DNA from: Bacillus sonorensis NBRC 101234 = KCTC 13918
GTDB taxonomy: Bacteria; Bacillota; Bacilli; Bacillales; Bacillaceae
Reading direction: 5' to 3'
NCBI RefSeq assembly: GCF_001592005.1
Contig: NZ_BCVZ01000018.1
Span: forward strand, 1 to 64,000
Length of the DNA: 64,000 nucleotides
This document shows positions 8,161 through 18,150 of this stretch, in pieces (within the stretch, counting starts at the first letter, position 1; every line of letters begins with the position of its first letter). The translations under genes were made by a program, and so were the position numbers. The notes beneath the pieces are model-generated. The model was not told the DNA's origin. It did no database searches and was given only the letters and a program-made list of their open reading frames with translations.

Positions 8161-8308
8161 GCGGGATCATAAGATGATTCCGTTTTTTATAAGCATTTTT
8201 TGAAAGGGTTTACATATATGCGGATGATCCGTAAAAATTTTTGTGGACAGGCAAATGATTAATTGTTATCTTAATAAAAGTTTAAAAATTCTTTCAGAGG
8301 TGTGGTCA

Positions 8309-9526
8309 TTGAACATATTATGGGGACTTCTTGGTATTATCGTCGTTTTCGCGATAGCGTTCTTACTGTCAGAACATAAAACCAAAATAAATATCAGGAC
8401 GATTTTAATCGGTCTGGCGATCCAGCTTTTGTTCGGATTTATCGTGCTCAAATGGGAAATGGGTCGAGAGGCCTTCCTGTCGTTTACGAAATCGGTTCAG
8501 CATCTTGTGAATTTCGCAAATGAAGGGATCAGCTTTATCTTCGGACCTCTTTTAAAGGTGGGGGACAGCCCGGCCTTTGCTTTAAGCGTTTTACCCGTTA
8601 TCATCTTCTTTTCATCACTGATTGCCGTCCTTTACCACTTAAGAATCATGCAGGTGATTATTCGTGTGATCGGCGGCGGATTATCGAAACTTCTTGGAAC
8701 AAGCAAAACTGAATCTCTTTCTGCGGCCGCGAATATTTTTGTCGGCCAAACAGAGGCTCCGCTTGTCATTAAGCCGTTTATCGCGGGATTGACAAAGTCT
8801 GAGCTGTTTGCCGTCATGACGGGCGGATTGGCATCAGTTGCCGGTTCTGTTCTCTTTGGCTACGCCCTTCTGGGGGTTCCGCTTGAATACTTGCTGGCGG
8901 CAAGCTTTATGGCTGCACCTGCCGGATTGATTATGGCAAAAATGCTGATTCCGGAAACTGAAACAGCAAAAACAACGTCAAAAGATATTCAAATGGCTGA
9001 TAACGAGGATGCCGCAAATGTCATCGACGCCGCGGCAAAAGGAGCGTCAACAGGTTTGAAGCTTGCTTTAAACGTCGGTGCGATGCTGCTTGCATTTGTT
9101 GCTTTGATTGCCGTGCTGAACGGGATTCTCGGAGGAATCGGCAGCTGGTTTGGATTTAAAGGGCTGTCTCTCGAATTCATTCTCGGATATGTTTTTGCTC
9201 CGCTCGCCTTTGTCATTGGGGTTCCTTGGCATGAGGCCGTTCAGGCCGGAAGCTTTATCGGACAAAAGCTCGTTTTAAACGAATTTGTCGCTTATTCCAA
9301 CTTTGCGCCGATGATGGATCATTTGTCCGCTAAAACCGTTTCAGTTATCAGCTTCGCACTTTGCGGTTTTGCAAATTTGTCTTCTGTTGCGATTTTGCTT
9401 GGAGGACTGGGCGGAATGGCGCCGAGCCGCCGTCAGGACATCGCGCGCCTCGGACTAAAAGCCGTTGCCGCCGGAACATTGGCCAACCTGTTAAGCGCGG
9501 CGATCGCCGGCATGTTTATCGCATGA
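8309..9526 (+). CDS. yutK: Concentrative nucleoside transporter (CNT/NupC family) YutK
   Basis: A 405-residue polytopic membrane protein of the CNT family, which imports nucleosides with Na+ or H+. The family segment [11 protein letters not shown] (substrate site) and the S-X-L-X-X-G-G loops are present, and the C-terminus [13 protein letters not shown] is typical. I chose the TTG at 8309, with AGAGGTG in front, because N-I-L-W-G-L-L-G matches the known N-terminus; an in-frame ATG at 8243 would add an unlikely polar extension. Confidence 0.9.
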   Translation: MNILWGLLGIIVVFAIAFLLSEHKTKINIRTILIGLAIQLLFGFIVLKWEMGREAFLSFTKSVQHLVNFANEGISFIFGPLLKVGDSPAFALSVLPVIIFFSSLIAVLYHLRIMQVIIRVIGGGLSKLLGTSKTESLSAAANIFVGQTEAPLVIKPFIAGLTKSELFAVMTGGLASVAGSVLFGYALLGVPLEYLLAASFMAAPAGLIMAKMLIPETETAKTTSKDIQMADNEDAANVIDAAAKGASTGLKLALNVGAMLLAFVALIAVLNGILGGIGSWFGFKGLSLEFILGYVFAPLAFVIGVPWHEAVQAGSFIGQKLVLNEFVAYSNFAPMMDHLSAKTVSVISFALCGFANLSSVAILLGGLGGMAPSRRQDIARLGLKAVAAGTLANLLSAAIAGMFIA

Positions 9527-9562
9527 TAAAAGCTCCCTGCACGATTTGCAGGGAGCTTTTAT
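9526..9562 (+). terminator. Terminator after yutK
   Basis: A 16-bp perfect hairpin, ATAAAAGCTCCCTGCA and its complement with a 5-base loop, starts at the yutK stop codon. Confidence 0.85.
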
Positions 9563-9647
9563 GTATGAAAAACGGGGGATAATCATATTGTGTCCCATCC
9601 TTTCAGCTTTTATACTAAAAGAAATAAAAAAATTGTTGGAGGCCGCT

Positions 9648-10502
9648 ATGAATGTTTTTCGATTTACTAAAATGCACGGTTTAGGAAACAGTTATATATA
9701 TGTCAATCAATTTGAAGAAAATCTGCCTGAGGAAATGCTATCAGATCTTGCCGTCAAGGTTTCCTCGGTTTATACGGGAATCGGCTCCGACGGGATGATT
9801 TTGATTTGTCCTTCTGATCAGGCGCCCGTAAAAATGCGGATTTTCAACAGCGACGGCTCCGAAGGGAAGAATTGTGGAAACGGTTTGCGCTGTGTCGCAA
9901 AATATGCTTACGAACATAAACTTGTAAAAGAAAAAACATTTTTAATTGAAACGCTGTCAGGCCTTGTGACGGCTGAAGTCGAAGTCAAGGACGGAAAAGT
10001 GGTTTCGGCTACGGTCGATATGGGGGAGCCGCGCCTGCTCAAATCCGATCTGCCGATGCTTGGCGATCAGGATTCTGAAACGATCAATGAACCGATGGAT
10101 TTCAGCGGCCGGGAAATGAAAGGAACCGCCGTTTCGATGGGAAATCCGCACATTGTCTTTTATGTAGATCGTATTGAAGAAGCCCCGCTTGAAACGCTGG
10201 GACCCCTTATCGAAAAAGACAAAAGATTTCCGGAAGGCGTCAATGTGGAGTTTGTTGAAGTGGAGAACGAGAAGGAACTTCATTTCCGTGTATGGGAGAG
10301 GGGCTCAGGCATCACCCAGGCTTGCGGAACAGGCGCTTGTGCGGCAGCGGTCGCTTCGGTATTAAACGGATCTGCCAAAAAGGAAACGGACATCACCGTT
10401 CATCTTGCCGGAGGCGATCTCATCATCAACTGGAAAGACGACGGCCGTGTCATGATGACAGGACCGGCCGAAACAGTATGTGAAGGCGTATTTTACGTTT
10501 GA
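9648..10502 (+). CDS. dapF: Diaminopimelate epimerase
   Basis: A 284-residue cytosolic, cofactor-independent epimerase converting LL- to meso-diaminopimelate for lysine and peptidoglycan synthesis. Both catalytic cysteines are visible: Cys76 in N-C-G-N-G-L-R-C and Cys226 in A-C-G-T-G-A-C. The start is ATG 9648 with SD TTGGAGG; an upstream in-frame ATG at 9546 falls inside the yutK terminator and is rejected. The length equals the B. subtilis enzyme. Confidence 0.97.
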   Translation: MNVFRFTKMHGLGNSYIYVNQFEENLPEEMLSDLAVKVSSVYTGIGSDGMILICPSDQAPVKMRIFNSDGSEGKNCGNGLRCVAKYAYEHKLVKEKTFLIETLSGLVTAEVEVKDGKVVSATVDMGEPRLLKSDLPMLGDQDSETINEPMDFSGREMKGTAVSMGNPHIVFYVDRIEEAPLETLGPLIEKDKRFPEGVNVEFVEVENEKELHFRVWERGSGITQACGTGACAAAVASVLNGSAKKETDITVHLAGGDLIINWKDDGRVMMTGPAETVCEGVFYV

Positions 10503-10578
10503 AAACAGGCTGTTTGAGAAATAAAGGATTGGCATTTATAATAGAGATGCACATGACAGCCAGAGGAGGTGCTTTTTC

Positions 10579-10944
10579 ATGAGCGATAAAACCGTTACGC
10601 TTACTGAAGCGGCTGCCCTTCATATTAAAGATATGATGAAGGAGCATGAAGAGGAAAATGCTTTTTTGAGAATCGGTGTTAAAGGCGGCGGCTGCAGCGG
10701 TCTTTCATATGGAATGGGATTTGAACACGAAAAAAACGAGAATGACAATGAATTCGTCCAGCATGGCATCACGTTCCTGATTGATCAGGAAAGCCTGGAT
10801 ATCATGAACGGAACGGTCATTGATTTCAAACAGTCGATGATGGGCGGAGGCTTTACGATCGACAACCCGAACGCCATCGCATCGTGCGGCTGCGGCTCAT
10901 CATTCCGGACGGCGGCGAACGCCGGCAAGCCTGAAGAGTGTTAA
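10579..10944 (+). CDS. yutM: A-type iron-sulfur carrier (HesB/IscA/ErpA family) YutM
   Basis: A 121-residue A-type carrier that receives Fe-S clusters and passes them to target proteins. The conserved cysteines are in G-G-G-C-S-G-L and in the C-terminal S-C-G-C-G-S-S-F. ATG start with SD AGAGGAGG. It follows dapF by 76 bases. With yutI it gives two Fe-S assembly factors in this stretch. Confidence 0.94.
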   Translation: MSDKTVTLTEAAALHIKDMMKEHEEENAFLRIGVKGGGCSGLSYGMGFEHEKNENDNEFVQHGITFLIDQESLDIMNGTVIDFKQSMMGGGFTIDNPNAIASCGCGSSFRTAANAGKPEEC

Positions 10945-10970
10945 CGCCTTTTCCCGAGAGATAAATAACA

Positions 10971-11024
10971 AAAACACGCCTTTCGATGATGGAGATCATT
11001 CATCATGAAGAAGGGCGTGTTTTT
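10971..11024. terminator. Long-stem terminator after yutM
   Basis: The outer stem AAAACACGCC / GGCGTGTTTT is followed by T residues, with a further inner hairpin (GATGAT ... CATCAT). It lies between yutM and the convergent YdjO-like gene. Confidence 0.75.
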
Positions 11025-11112
11025 CTGAATGCGGGCCGGGAACAAGCGGAAATAACCGTCCCGCTCAGGAGGCTTGAGCAGGACATCTGCGAATGGAGAA
11101 CGGCCGGGGTGT

Positions 11113-11337
11113 TTATTTTTGGTTAAAGATGCGGTGAAGGTTGCTTGTATTGTTGGTAATTGAAGTTAAAAAGCGGCTGCCGCTCACCATTTCCTGATTG
11201 CAAAGCGGACATAAAGGGCGGTCACTGCTTGTAAAGTTTTTTCTCATCCATCCGTTGCATTCTTCTGCCGTACATTCCCACGTGCTGACATCTTCTTTTG
11301 GAAGAGGTTCCTGGTTTCGATTGTTGTAGTAAGACAT
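11113..11337 (-). CDS. YdjO-like cold-inducible zinc-ribbon protein
   Basis: A 74-residue protein beginning M-S-Y-Y-N-N-R-N-Q-E-P-L-P, followed by two C-x4/2-C knuckles (C-T-A-E-E-C and C-P-L-C) that form a zinc ribbon. This N-terminus and the W-x-C-x4-C-N-G-W-M-R-K context match the YdjO family, annotated in B. subtilis as cold-inducible. Function unknown. The ATG at 11337 has a plausible SD (AGGAAGTGACG); longer in-frame extensions lack one. Confidence 0.75.
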   Translation of the reverse strand: MSYYNNRNQEPLPKEDVSTWECTAEECNGWMRKNFTSSDRPLCPLCNQEMVSGSRFLTSITNNTSNLHRIFNQK

Positions 11338-11479
11338 AGCGTCACTTCCTAACGAGGATTTTTTTGGTGCATATAAGAATATTTTGTGAATCTTAAGACA
11401 TTCTATTCGCTCTTTTGTTATTCTATACTGGACAAGTTCCATTTTGGAACAAAAGCCCCCTATGAAAAGAGGTGCAATA

Positions 11480-11683
11480 TTGGAAGAAAAAATAAACTGC
11501 AGACACTGCGGCCAGCTGATCCCATACCGTTCAACAGTATGTGAAGCGTGCGGCTGCAAGGAGCCTCTGCCGAAAGCTGATAAAATCAAAGACCGCATCA
11601 TTCTGACTACTGCGGGCATTGTTGGTGTATTGACGATTGTCCTGATTTTAGGAACGATCTTTTCGTATATAAAACTGATCTAA
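11480..11683 (+). CDS. Small zinc-ribbon membrane protein, unknown function
   Basis: A 67-residue protein with an N-terminal four-cysteine zinc ribbon (C-R-H-C ... C-E-A-C-G-C) and one C-terminal membrane helix (about residues 42-63). TTG start at 11480 with AGAGGTG 6 bases upstream; an ATG at 11462 is an alternative. I do not recognise a named family. The design, cytosolic ribbon plus single anchor, is seen in many small Firmicutes proteins of unknown role. Confidence 0.65.
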   Translation: MEEKINCRHCGQLIPYRSTVCEACGCKEPLPKADKIKDRIILTTAGIVGVLTIVLILGTIFSYIKLI

Positions 11684-11684
11684 T

Positions 11685-11716
11685 AAAAAGGAGCCGGTTG
11701 TAAGGCTCCTTTTTTT
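11685..11716. terminator. Bidirectional terminator between the zinc-ribbon gene and yumC
   Basis: The stem AAAAAGGAGCC / GGCTCCTTTTTTT with an 8-base loop separates two convergent genes. Confidence 0.85.
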
Positions 11717-12713
11717 ATTTATTCTCAAACATGCTTGTTGAATGAAGCGGCTGAACGCGCGCTTTAGGGTCCATATAGGCTTTTGCGTTGTTGACGGCGG
11801 TTGGAGCTTCTCCAAATCCGCTGGCAATCAGCTTGACTTTTCCTTCATATGTGCAGATGTCGCCTGCGGCATAGAAGCCCGGGATGTTTGTTTCCATCGT
11901 GGATTTGACCTTGATGGAGTTTTTCTCGATGTCGAGCCCCCAGTTTTTGATCGGGCCGAGAGATGAAACGAATCCAAAGTTGACAATAACATCATCCACA
12001 TCCAGGATTTCTTTTCTTTCCCCTTTGACTTCCTCAATAACGAGCTGCTCAATCTTTGTTTCGCCGATCAGCTCAGTCGGAACAAACGGGGTCAACACGT
12101 TGACTTTAGAGTTATGAAGGTTTTCAACGCTGTGTTCATGAGCACGGAATTTGTCGCGGCGGTGAATGATCGACACCTCTTTTGCAATCGGCTCAAGCAT
12201 AAGCGCCCAGTCAACGGCAGAGTCTCCGCCTCCCAATACCGCGACGCGTTTGCCCGCGAATTTGTTCAAATCATCGATAAAGTAGTGCAGGTTCGCGTTT
12301 TCAAATTGAGCTGCTGATTCAAGCTCAAGCTTTCTCGGCTGGAAAGCGCCGTTTCCGGCCGTAATGATGACCGTTTTTGAATAATGCACTTCTTTGTTTG
12401 TGACGAGTTTAAATATGCCGTCCGCCTGTTTTTCGACGCTTTCGACGGCTTGTTCAAGGCAAACAGTCTGATCGAATTTATCCATTTGCTCCTTTAGATT
12501 GTCAACGAGTTCCTGGGCGCGGATTTTAGGGAAGCCGGCCACGTCATATATGTATTTCTCCGGATATAGAGCGGACAGCTGGCCGCCAAGCTGCGGCAGA
12601 CTTTCAATGATTTTAACGCTGGCTTGCCGCATCCCGCCGTAAAACGCGGTAAACAAGCCGACAGGGCCGCCTCCGATGATGGTAATGTCATATACTTTTG
12701 AGTCTTCACGCAT
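11715..12713 (-). CDS. yumC: Ferredoxin/flavodoxin--NADP+ reductase (thioredoxin-reductase-like) YumC
   Basis: A 332-residue flavoprotein. [12 protein letters not shown] near residue 14 binds [15 protein letters not shown] binds NADP, and A-A-G-D-I-C is the second FAD contact. The redox C-x2-C of true thioredoxin reductases is absent, which defines the YumC-type ferredoxin-NADP reductase. It supplies electrons to ferredoxin or flavodoxin, and the gene is essential in B. subtilis. ATG 12713 with a GGGGGCAT SD region. Confidence 0.93.
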   Translation of the reverse strand: MREDSKVYDITIIGGGPVGLFTAFYGGMRQASVKIIESLPQLGGQLSALYPEKYIYDVAGFPKIRAQELVDNLKEQMDKFDQTVCLEQAVESVEKQADGIFKLVTNKEVHYSKTVIITAGNGAFQPRKLELESAAQFENANLHYFIDDLNKFAGKRVAVLGGGDSAVDWALMLEPIAKEVSIIHRRDKFRAHEHSVENLHNSKVNVLTPFVPTELIGETKIEQLVIEEVKGERKEILDVDDVIVNFGFVSSLGPIKNWGLDIEKNSIKVKSTMETNIPGFYAAGDICTYEGKVKLIASGFGEAPTAVNNAKAYMDPKARVQPLHSTSMFENK

Positions 12714-13080
12714 GAAAATAATGCCCCCTAAGTGAAAATTGTTCTTAATTATATCATATCACATAAAATAAATACGAGCGTGCCGGTTTTTTTTGGTGAG
12801 AAAATCTTACCATCATGGCCGTGTTCAAAATGCACATGAAGCATATTGAATCTTGAAAAAACAAATATGAATCGCTATGATGTAGTTGTGAACAAAACAG
12901 TAACTCTTTATGAATCTTTTGTGTCGATCGAATGCGGAAAAAAGCGGCTTTTTGATGTTTTAAAGTGAAGGATTTCACAAACTTTTTTTCATAAAAAGCC
13001 GGCCTCAGGTTGAAAATAACCCAAAGGCTATTTTTAATCCGGCTTGGCAGTAAAATATAGAAAAGGTGGATGTGATTCCG
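12714..13080. other. Intergenic region between yumC and yumB with a nested hairpin
   Basis: This divergent spacer contains no ORF I can support. At 12996-13045 there is a nested inverted repeat: outer arms AAGCCGG / CCGGCTT and inner arms AAAATA / TATTTT. It would form in the 5' leader of yumB RNA, ending about 20 bases before the yumB SD. It could be an upstream terminator, attenuator or stabiliser. Confidence 0.5.
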
Positions 13081-14292
13081 TTGAATAAGCCAAAAGTAGT
13101 AGTGTTAGGTGCAGGTTATGGAGGATTAATGACTGTTACAAGACTCGGCAAAAAAATCGGTGTCAATGAAGCAGATATCACGCTTGTCAATAAACACAAC
13201 TATCATTATGAAACGACCTGGATGCATGAGGCGAGCGCAGGAACGCTTCATCATGACAGATGCCGCTATCAGATCAAAGACGTCATCAATCAGTCGCGTG
13301 TCCGCTTTGTACAGGATACGGTTAAGAAAATCAATAAAGAAGAAAACAAAGTCGTCCTGGAGACCGGCGAGCTTTCATACGATTACCTTGTTGTTGCTCT
13401 GGGAGCCGTTCCCGAGACTTTTGGGATTTCCGGTTTGAAGGAGCATGCCTTTCCGATTTCCAATATCAATACGTCACGCCAGCTTCGCGAACATATTGAA
13501 TACCAGTTTGCAACATACAACACGGAAGCCGAAAAGCGTCCTGAGCGCCTGACGATCGTAGTCGGAGGGGCGGGTTTTACCGGTATTGAATTTTTGGGCG
13601 AATTGGGCAACCGCATTCCCGAATTGTGCAGAGAATATGATATTGACCGTGAGAAGGTCAACTTGATCTGCGTTGAAGCGGCGCCGTCCGTCCTTCCGGG
13701 ATTTGATCCGGAGCTTGTCGATTATGCGGTCAATTATCTGGAAGGCAAAGGGGTTCAATTTAAGATCGGCACCGCTGTAAAAGAATGTACGCCTGACGGC
13801 ATCATTGTCGGGAAAGACGATCAAACTGAAGAAATCAAGGCCGGAACAGTGGTGTGGGCAGCGGGTGTCCGCGGAAATCCGGTCATTGAAGAATCCGGAT
13901 TTGAAAACATGCGCGGCCGTGTCAAGGTAAAACCGGATCTCAGGGTCGAGGGCCATGACAACATTTTCGTGATCGGAGACTGCTCGCTCGTCATTAATGA
14001 AGAGACAGACCGCCCTTATCCGCCGACCGCCCAAATTTCAATGCAGCAGGGCGAGACATGCGCCAAAAACATCGCCGCTTTGATACACGGCAAAGAAACG
14101 GAAACGTTTACTTTCGATAATAAAGGCTCTGTCGCATCGCTTGGCGAACATGACGCGATCGGTGTGGCATTCGGCAAAAAAATGACAGGAACAACGGCCT
14201 CCATGATGAAAAAAATCATCGACAACCGCTCGCTCTTCTTGATCGGCGGACCGGGGCTCGTACTGAAAAAAGGAAAATTCAAGTTTTTCTAA
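13081..14292 (+). CDS. yumB: Type-II NADH dehydrogenase-like protein YumB
   Basis: A 403-residue NDH-2-family FAD oxidoreductase, with G-A-G-Y-G-G-L-M-T near the N-terminus (FAD), [13 protein letters not shown] (NADH) and F-V-I-G-D-C-S. The family feeds electrons from NADH to quinone at the membrane face. I use the TTG at 13081 since AAGGTGGA lies 10 bases in front; the in-frame GTG at 13066 overlaps that SD. It is a paralogue of yutJ, 6 kb away. Confidence 0.9.
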   Translation: MNKPKVVVLGAGYGGLMTVTRLGKKIGVNEADITLVNKHNYHYETTWMHEASAGTLHHDRCRYQIKDVINQSRVRFVQDTVKKINKEENKVVLETGELSYDYLVVALGAVPETFGISGLKEHAFPISNINTSRQLREHIEYQFATYNTEAEKRPERLTIVVGGAGFTGIEFLGELGNRIPELCREYDIDREKVNLICVEAAPSVLPGFDPELVDYAVNYLEGKGVQFKIGTAVKECTPDGIIVGKDDQTEEIKAGTVVWAAGVRGNPVIEESGFENMRGRVKVKPDLRVEGHDNIFVIGDCSLVINEETDRPYPPTAQISMQQGETCAKNIAALIHGKETETFTFDNKGSVASLGEHDAIGVAFGKKMTGTTASMMKKIIDNRSLFLIGGPGLVLKKGKFKFF

Positions 14293-14297
14293 CGCTC

Positions 14298-14330
14298 AGA
14301 AGCCTGCAAATTTATTGCAGGCTTTTTTAT
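14298..14330 (+). terminator. Terminator after yumB
   Basis: Stem AGCCTGCAA / TTGCAGGCT followed by six T. Confidence 0.85.
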
Positions 14331-14477
14331 GTACCGTTTAAAACTTCAAAAACAAAAGAAAAAGAAAGAATACCGATATTTTAAGCGCTTACATGAAATA
14401 ATCCGTTATATTTTCTGACTTTAACATTGACAATCTTCATGATATTATTATCAGAAAATTGAGAAAAAGGTGTGTTT

Positions 14478-14612
14478 ATGATGAAAACTTCTTCTTCGCC
14501 TCATCATTCTGATTCATCATGTACATTTTGTTCCGGAAAGGGCTACTTTCAGCTTCTGCTCGGCGGCTCTGAAACGTGCAGCAATTGCCGTGGAACAGGA
14601 AAAGACCGCTGA
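14478..14612 (+). CDS. yuiA: YuiA, 44-residue DnaJ-type zinc-knuckle peptide
   Basis: A very small cysteine-rich protein with two C-x2-C-x-G-x-G repeats (C-T-F-C-S-G-K-G and C-S-N-C-R-G-T-G) like half of a DnaJ central zinc domain. AAAAAGGTG precedes ATG 14478. The sequence and its place before yuiB match B. subtilis YuiA, of unknown function. It stands alone, about 150 bases after the yumB terminator. Confidence 0.82.
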   Translation: MMKTSSSPHHSDSSCTFCSGKGYFQLLLGGSETCSNCRGTGKDR

Positions 14613-14686
14613 TTCGGCTTTCCAATGATTGACTCGTCTTCCTGCTCCAATGTAAACTAAAAGAGGTTACATGGGGGTGGAAGGCT

Positions 14687-15007
14687 TTGATTAGTTTACC
14701 AGTCGTCATTATTTCAGTTGTCTTGTTTTTTGTGCTGTTTTTCGGAATTGGTTTCTTGCTGAACATGCTGCTCAGGATGTCATGGATTATGGCCGTCATA
14801 TACCCGATTGTATGCCTTTTCATTGTGAATAAAGAAAAGCTGATACGCTATGTAGAAGCTCCTGGAGAGGCGTTTTCCGGACTCTTTGCCCGTGTGGCTT
14901 CTTTGGCGGCGGCGGACATCATGATTTTAGCAAGCGGGATGGCCGGGGCCCTGCTATCCGGAATCGCGATCAAAGCATTGCGAAAAAGAGGATATCAAAT
15001 GTTTTAA
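14687..15007 (+). CDS. yuiB: YuiB membrane protein, unknown function
   Basis: A 106-residue integral membrane protein with about three hydrophobic segments (residues 2-30, 31-48 and 69-95). TTG start after a GGGGGTGG SD. Conserved beside yuiA and yuiC in Bacillus; no catalytic motif is visible. Confidence 0.82.
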   Translation: MISLPVVIISVVLFFVLFFGIGFLLNMLLRMSWIMAVIYPIVCLFIVNKEKLIRYVEAPGEAFSGLFARVASLAAADIMILASGMAGALLSGIAIKALRKRGYQMF

Positions 15008-15135
15008 GCCTTCTTCTTTTCCTGAAGAGGGCTTTTTACACGGTTAATTTTCTTACTTTTCTTAAAACTTTCTCGCCATCTGAATATTTCTTTTCCTTGT
15101 TGGAAACAACTAGATGGTGAGAGGAGTGGAAAGAA

Positions 15136-15810
15136 TTGAAAAAAGCGATGGCAATATTCAGGCGTTTCTTGATGTCGGCTTTATTTGTCCTGGCTCTTAT
15201 GACGACTTTCTTTGCGGTTTCCGGAGTGGAGGCTGAGGATATATCAAGCTGGGCAAAGGAACGGGAGTTGTCGTTCAAACAATTGCATCTGACCTTTAAA
15301 TCACTTCCGAAAGAAAAAGCGGAAAAGACATCACTGTCGGCCGCCAAAGAAATTAAAAACAAACCGAAAAAGCTTGAAGACGCTTTTGACTGGAGCAAAT
15401 ATCCGAAACAAAAAGTGACTGCGACCGGGTACACGGCCGGAGTCGAATCTACGGGAAAACATCCGCACCATCCCGAATACGGGCTTACATATTCCGGTGT
15501 CAAAGTAAAAAGGGATTTGTATTCGACCGTTGCAGCCGATCCGTCCGTTTTTCCCATCGGTACGATTTTGTTCATTCCGGACTACGGCTATGGCGTAGTG
15601 GCGGATACAGGATCAGCCATTAAAGGAAACCGTCTTGACCTCTATTATGAAACGGTTGAAGACGTCTATAATGAATGGGGAAAGAAAACCCTTGATGTAT
15701 ACGTCATTAAAAAAGGAGACGGTTCCGTAACGGAAGAGGATCTCTTAAAGCTGAATGAAAACAAATCGATGCAGGTATTCAGGCAAAAATACAAAATGGC
15801 AAAAGAATAA
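15136..15810 (+). CDS. yuiC: YuiC, exported 3D-domain cell-wall protein
   Basis: A 224-residue exported protein. Residues 1-33 form a signal peptide or N-terminal anchor, followed by a charged linker and a C-terminal 3D domain: T-A-T-G-Y-T, then [17 protein letters not shown] with the conserved aspartates. YuiC of B. subtilis is a muralytic (lytic-transglycosylase-like) stationary-phase survival factor. TTG start with GGAGTGG upstream. Confidence 0.9.
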   Translation: MKKAMAIFRRFLMSALFVLALMTTFFAVSGVEAEDISSWAKERELSFKQLHLTFKSLPKEKAEKTSLSAAKEIKNKPKKLEDAFDWSKYPKQKVTATGYTAGVESTGKHPHHPEYGLTYSGVKVKRDLYSTVAADPSVFPIGTILFIPDYGYGVVADTGSAIKGNRLDLYYETVEDVYNEWGKKTLDVYVIKKGDGSVTEEDLLKLNENKSMQVFRQKYKMAKE

Positions 15811-15812
15811 CC

Positions 15813-15852
15813 AAAAAAACGTTTAAGACCGGACAGGCTTAAACGTTTTTTT
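15813..15852. terminator. Bidirectional terminator between yuiC and yuiD
   Basis: Stem AAAAAACGTTTAAG / CTTAAACGTTTTTTT with a 10-base loop, between convergent genes. Confidence 0.87.
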
Positions 15853-15856
15853 AATG

Positions 15857-16333
15857 CTACATAAAGATATAGTGCAAAAGCAGCGTCAGGACGATTCCCG
15901 TCAGCCCTCCGAAAAAGACTTCGATCGGCTGGTGTCCCAACAGTTCTTTTAATTTCTTTTGCTTTTCTTCCTGATGGCTCTTTGGGAAATCCTTCGCTTC
16001 ATTGACGAAGCGGTTAAAGTCTCTGACAAGCCGGTTGAGAACGGTGGCCTGTTCGCCGGCATGCCTCCTGACTCCTGTCGCATCAAACATCGTGATGACT
16101 GCAAAGATTGAAGAGACGGCAAACAAAGATGAATCTATCCCCTGATCAAGCGCTACTCCTGTCGAAAGCGCCGTGACGGCCGCCGAATGCGAACTTGGCA
16201 TTCCTCCCGTGCTTGTCACCAGCCGCCAGTCCCACTTTCTTGAGACAATGAAAAAAATGGGCACTTTGATAAACTGGGCGAAAAAGATTGCGGCGAAGCC
16301 AGCCAGTAAAGGAAAGTTGTTGAGGATTTCCAT
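15857..16333 (-). CDS. yuiD: YuiD, DUF212 / acid-phosphatase-like membrane protein
   Basis: A 158-residue membrane protein of the DUF212 family, distantly related to vanadium-dependent haloperoxidases and PAP2 phosphatases. Visible are the G-G-M-P-S-S-H-S-A loop and G-V-R-R-H-A-G-E-Q. I start at the second of two in-frame ATGs (16333) because AAGGATG is 8-9 bases upstream and the length then equals B. subtilis YuiD; the first is at 16345. Substrate not known. Confidence 0.86.
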   Translation of the reverse strand: MEILNNFPLLAGFAAIFFAQFIKVPIFFIVSRKWDWRLVTSTGGMPSSHSAAVTALSTGVALDQGIDSSLFAVSSIFAVITMFDATGVRRHAGEQATVLNRLVRDFNRFVNEAKDFPKSHQEEKQKKLKELLGHQPIEVFFGGLTGIVLTLLLHYIFM

Positions 16334-16497
16334 TTCCCAGAACATCCTTTCTATAAGGAAAATAAAAGATGAATTCAGAAAAACATACGTTTATTTGCTA
16401 AAATAAAGGTATGGATTTTAAAGAGGAAAAATGTTTTTCCTATTATAACATTGTTGTTTCATTTTTACTCACTTTGCCGAGAAGGAGCTGTGAACAA

Positions 16498-17988
16498 ATG
16501 TTTTACGCCTTTCATGATTTTGAAAAAAACGAAACGCTGATGATCGGATTGTTTAAAAAAAGCCAATTGAATGGAAAAGCGGAAGAAATCGACCGCCAGT
16601 TGAACGGCCAGCTGACACAGCTGTTAAAAGACGGGGACGTCTCCTCCACAAAAGCGAAAGTGTCTAAAATATTTACCCCGTCGCTCCCAGGAGTCAAACG
16701 GCTGTATGTAGTCGGATTGGGGCGGGAGGCAGAATTTACATTCGAGGATGCAAAGCATTGCTTTGCCGAAGCCATTCAGATGATTCATAAAGACAGGAAA
16801 CAGGAGTTGACAGTCTGTCTCGACACCTTTGTTTCAGATCGCGTCAACGCGAACGATGCGGCGCATGCTTTGGCGGAATCCGCCATGCTCTCCAGCTATG
16901 AAGTGCAGGATTACAAACATAAATCAAATGAACCGGAACGTCCTCTGGAAAACGTTTATGTCCTGACAGACCATGATCTGAAGGAAGTCCAGGCGAGCCT
17001 CCATGTCGGCCAAGTGTACGGACATGCGACAAATTCGGCGAGAACGCTTGTGAACATGCCGGGCAACATGCTGACCGCCACAGATCTCGCTTCTTATGCC
17101 GCCGAGCTTGCCGCCAAATACGAATTCGAATGCGAAATTCTTGAAAAAGAGGAAATGGAAGAGCTCGGCATGGGCGGACTGCTGGCGGTCAACCAAGGAT
17201 CAAGCGAGCCGCCGAAAATGATCGTGTTGAAATATCAGGGGAAAGAAACATGGGACGATGTCATCGGTTTGGTCGGCAAAGGAATCACGTTTGATACCGG
17301 AGGCTATTCCTTAAAAACGAAAGACGGCATTGTCGGCATGAAATCAGATATGGGCGGAGCCGCCAGCGTGTTAGGTGCGATGGAAGCGATTGGCGAGCTG
17401 CGTCCGGAACAAAATGTTCTTGCCGTGATCCCGTCCACAGACAACATGATTTCAGCGACCGCCATGAAGCCGGACGATGTCATTGTGTCGCTCAGCGGCA
17501 AAACGATTGAAATTTTAAATACGGATGCAGAAGGAAGACTTGCTCTTGCCGACGGCTTGACCTACGCAAAACATCATGGAGCCTCCATGCTGATCGATGT
17601 AGCGACGCTAACGGGAGGAATCATCGTGGCCCTTGGCACGGAAACGACAGGCGCCATGACAAATCATGAGCCGCTTTATGAGGAGCTCAGACAGGCGGCT
17701 GAAGAAGCGGGGGAAGCGATCTGGCAGCTTCCGATTACGGAAAAAGACAAAAAGAGAGTGAAAAACAGCCAGATGGCCGATTTGAATAACTCACCTGGAA
17801 GAGAAGGGCACGCCATCATGGCCGGCACGTTTCTCGGAGAATTCGCAGAGCAGACGCCTTGGGTGCATCTTGATATAGCCGGTACTGCAACGACAAATAA
17901 AAGCACTTGCTTTGGACCAAAAGGCGGAACAGGCGTCATGGTGAGAACCCTTGTCACGTTTGTGGAGCGGTTTGCGGGCAATATGTAA
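16498..17988 (+). CDS. pepA: Leucyl aminopeptidase (M17) YuiE
   Basis: A 496-residue cytosolic M17 metallo-aminopeptidase that removes N-terminal residues from peptides using two metal ions. The catalytic domain shows [10 protein letters not shown] (metal Lys and Asp) and the M17 signature N-T-D-A-E-G-R-L beginning at residue 341. The N-terminal third is the macro-like domain. Start ATG 16498 has SD GAAGGAG; the in-frame ATG at 16411 gives a hydrophobic extension without SD. The B. subtilis name is yuiE. Confidence 0.95.
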   Translation: MFYAFHDFEKNETLMIGLFKKSQLNGKAEEIDRQLNGQLTQLLKDGDVSSTKAKVSKIFTPSLPGVKRLYVVGLGREAEFTFEDAKHCFAEAIQMIHKDRKQELTVCLDTFVSDRVNANDAAHALAESAMLSSYEVQDYKHKSNEPERPLENVYVLTDHDLKEVQASLHVGQVYGHATNSARTLVNMPGNMLTATDLASYAAELAAKYEFECEILEKEEMEELGMGGLLAVNQGSSEPPKMIVLKYQGKETWDDVIGLVGKGITFDTGGYSLKTKDGIVGMKSDMGGAASVLGAMEAIGELRPEQNVLAVIPSTDNMISATAMKPDDVIVSLSGKTIEILNTDAEGRLALADGLTYAKHHGASMLIDVATLTGGIIVALGTETTGAMTNHEPLYEELRQAAEEAGEAIWQLPITEKDKKRVKNSQMADLNNSPGREGHAIMAGTFLGEFAEQTPWVHLDIAGTATTNKSTCFGPKGGTGVMVRTLVTFVERFAGNM

Positions 17989-17995
17989 AATGATG

Positions 17996-18026
17996 ATCCT
18001 CTTCATTTAATGAAGAGGATTTTTTA
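17996..18026 (+). terminator. Terminator after pepA/yuiE
   Basis: Stem ATCCTCTTCA / TGAAGAGGAT with a short loop and a T-run. Confidence 0.88.
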
Positions 18027-18150
18027 CGGGCAAATTTTTCATATTGTTAAAGCTTCATTGACGCAATCACAAAAAATGTGATAATATACGTTCATTACTT
18101 TAATTATCTACTACATTAGCAAACTAAAGTGTTTGTTCGGAGGTTTCATT

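Noticed and set aside
9546..9647. N-terminal extension of DapF from an upstream ATG
   Set aside because: The upstream ATG is inside the yutK terminator. The ATG at 9648 has a good SD and gives the family length.
13474..14034. A 186-codon minus-strand frame inside yumB
   Set aside because: yumB shows clear FAD and NAD motifs on the plus strand; the reverse frame is a shadow.
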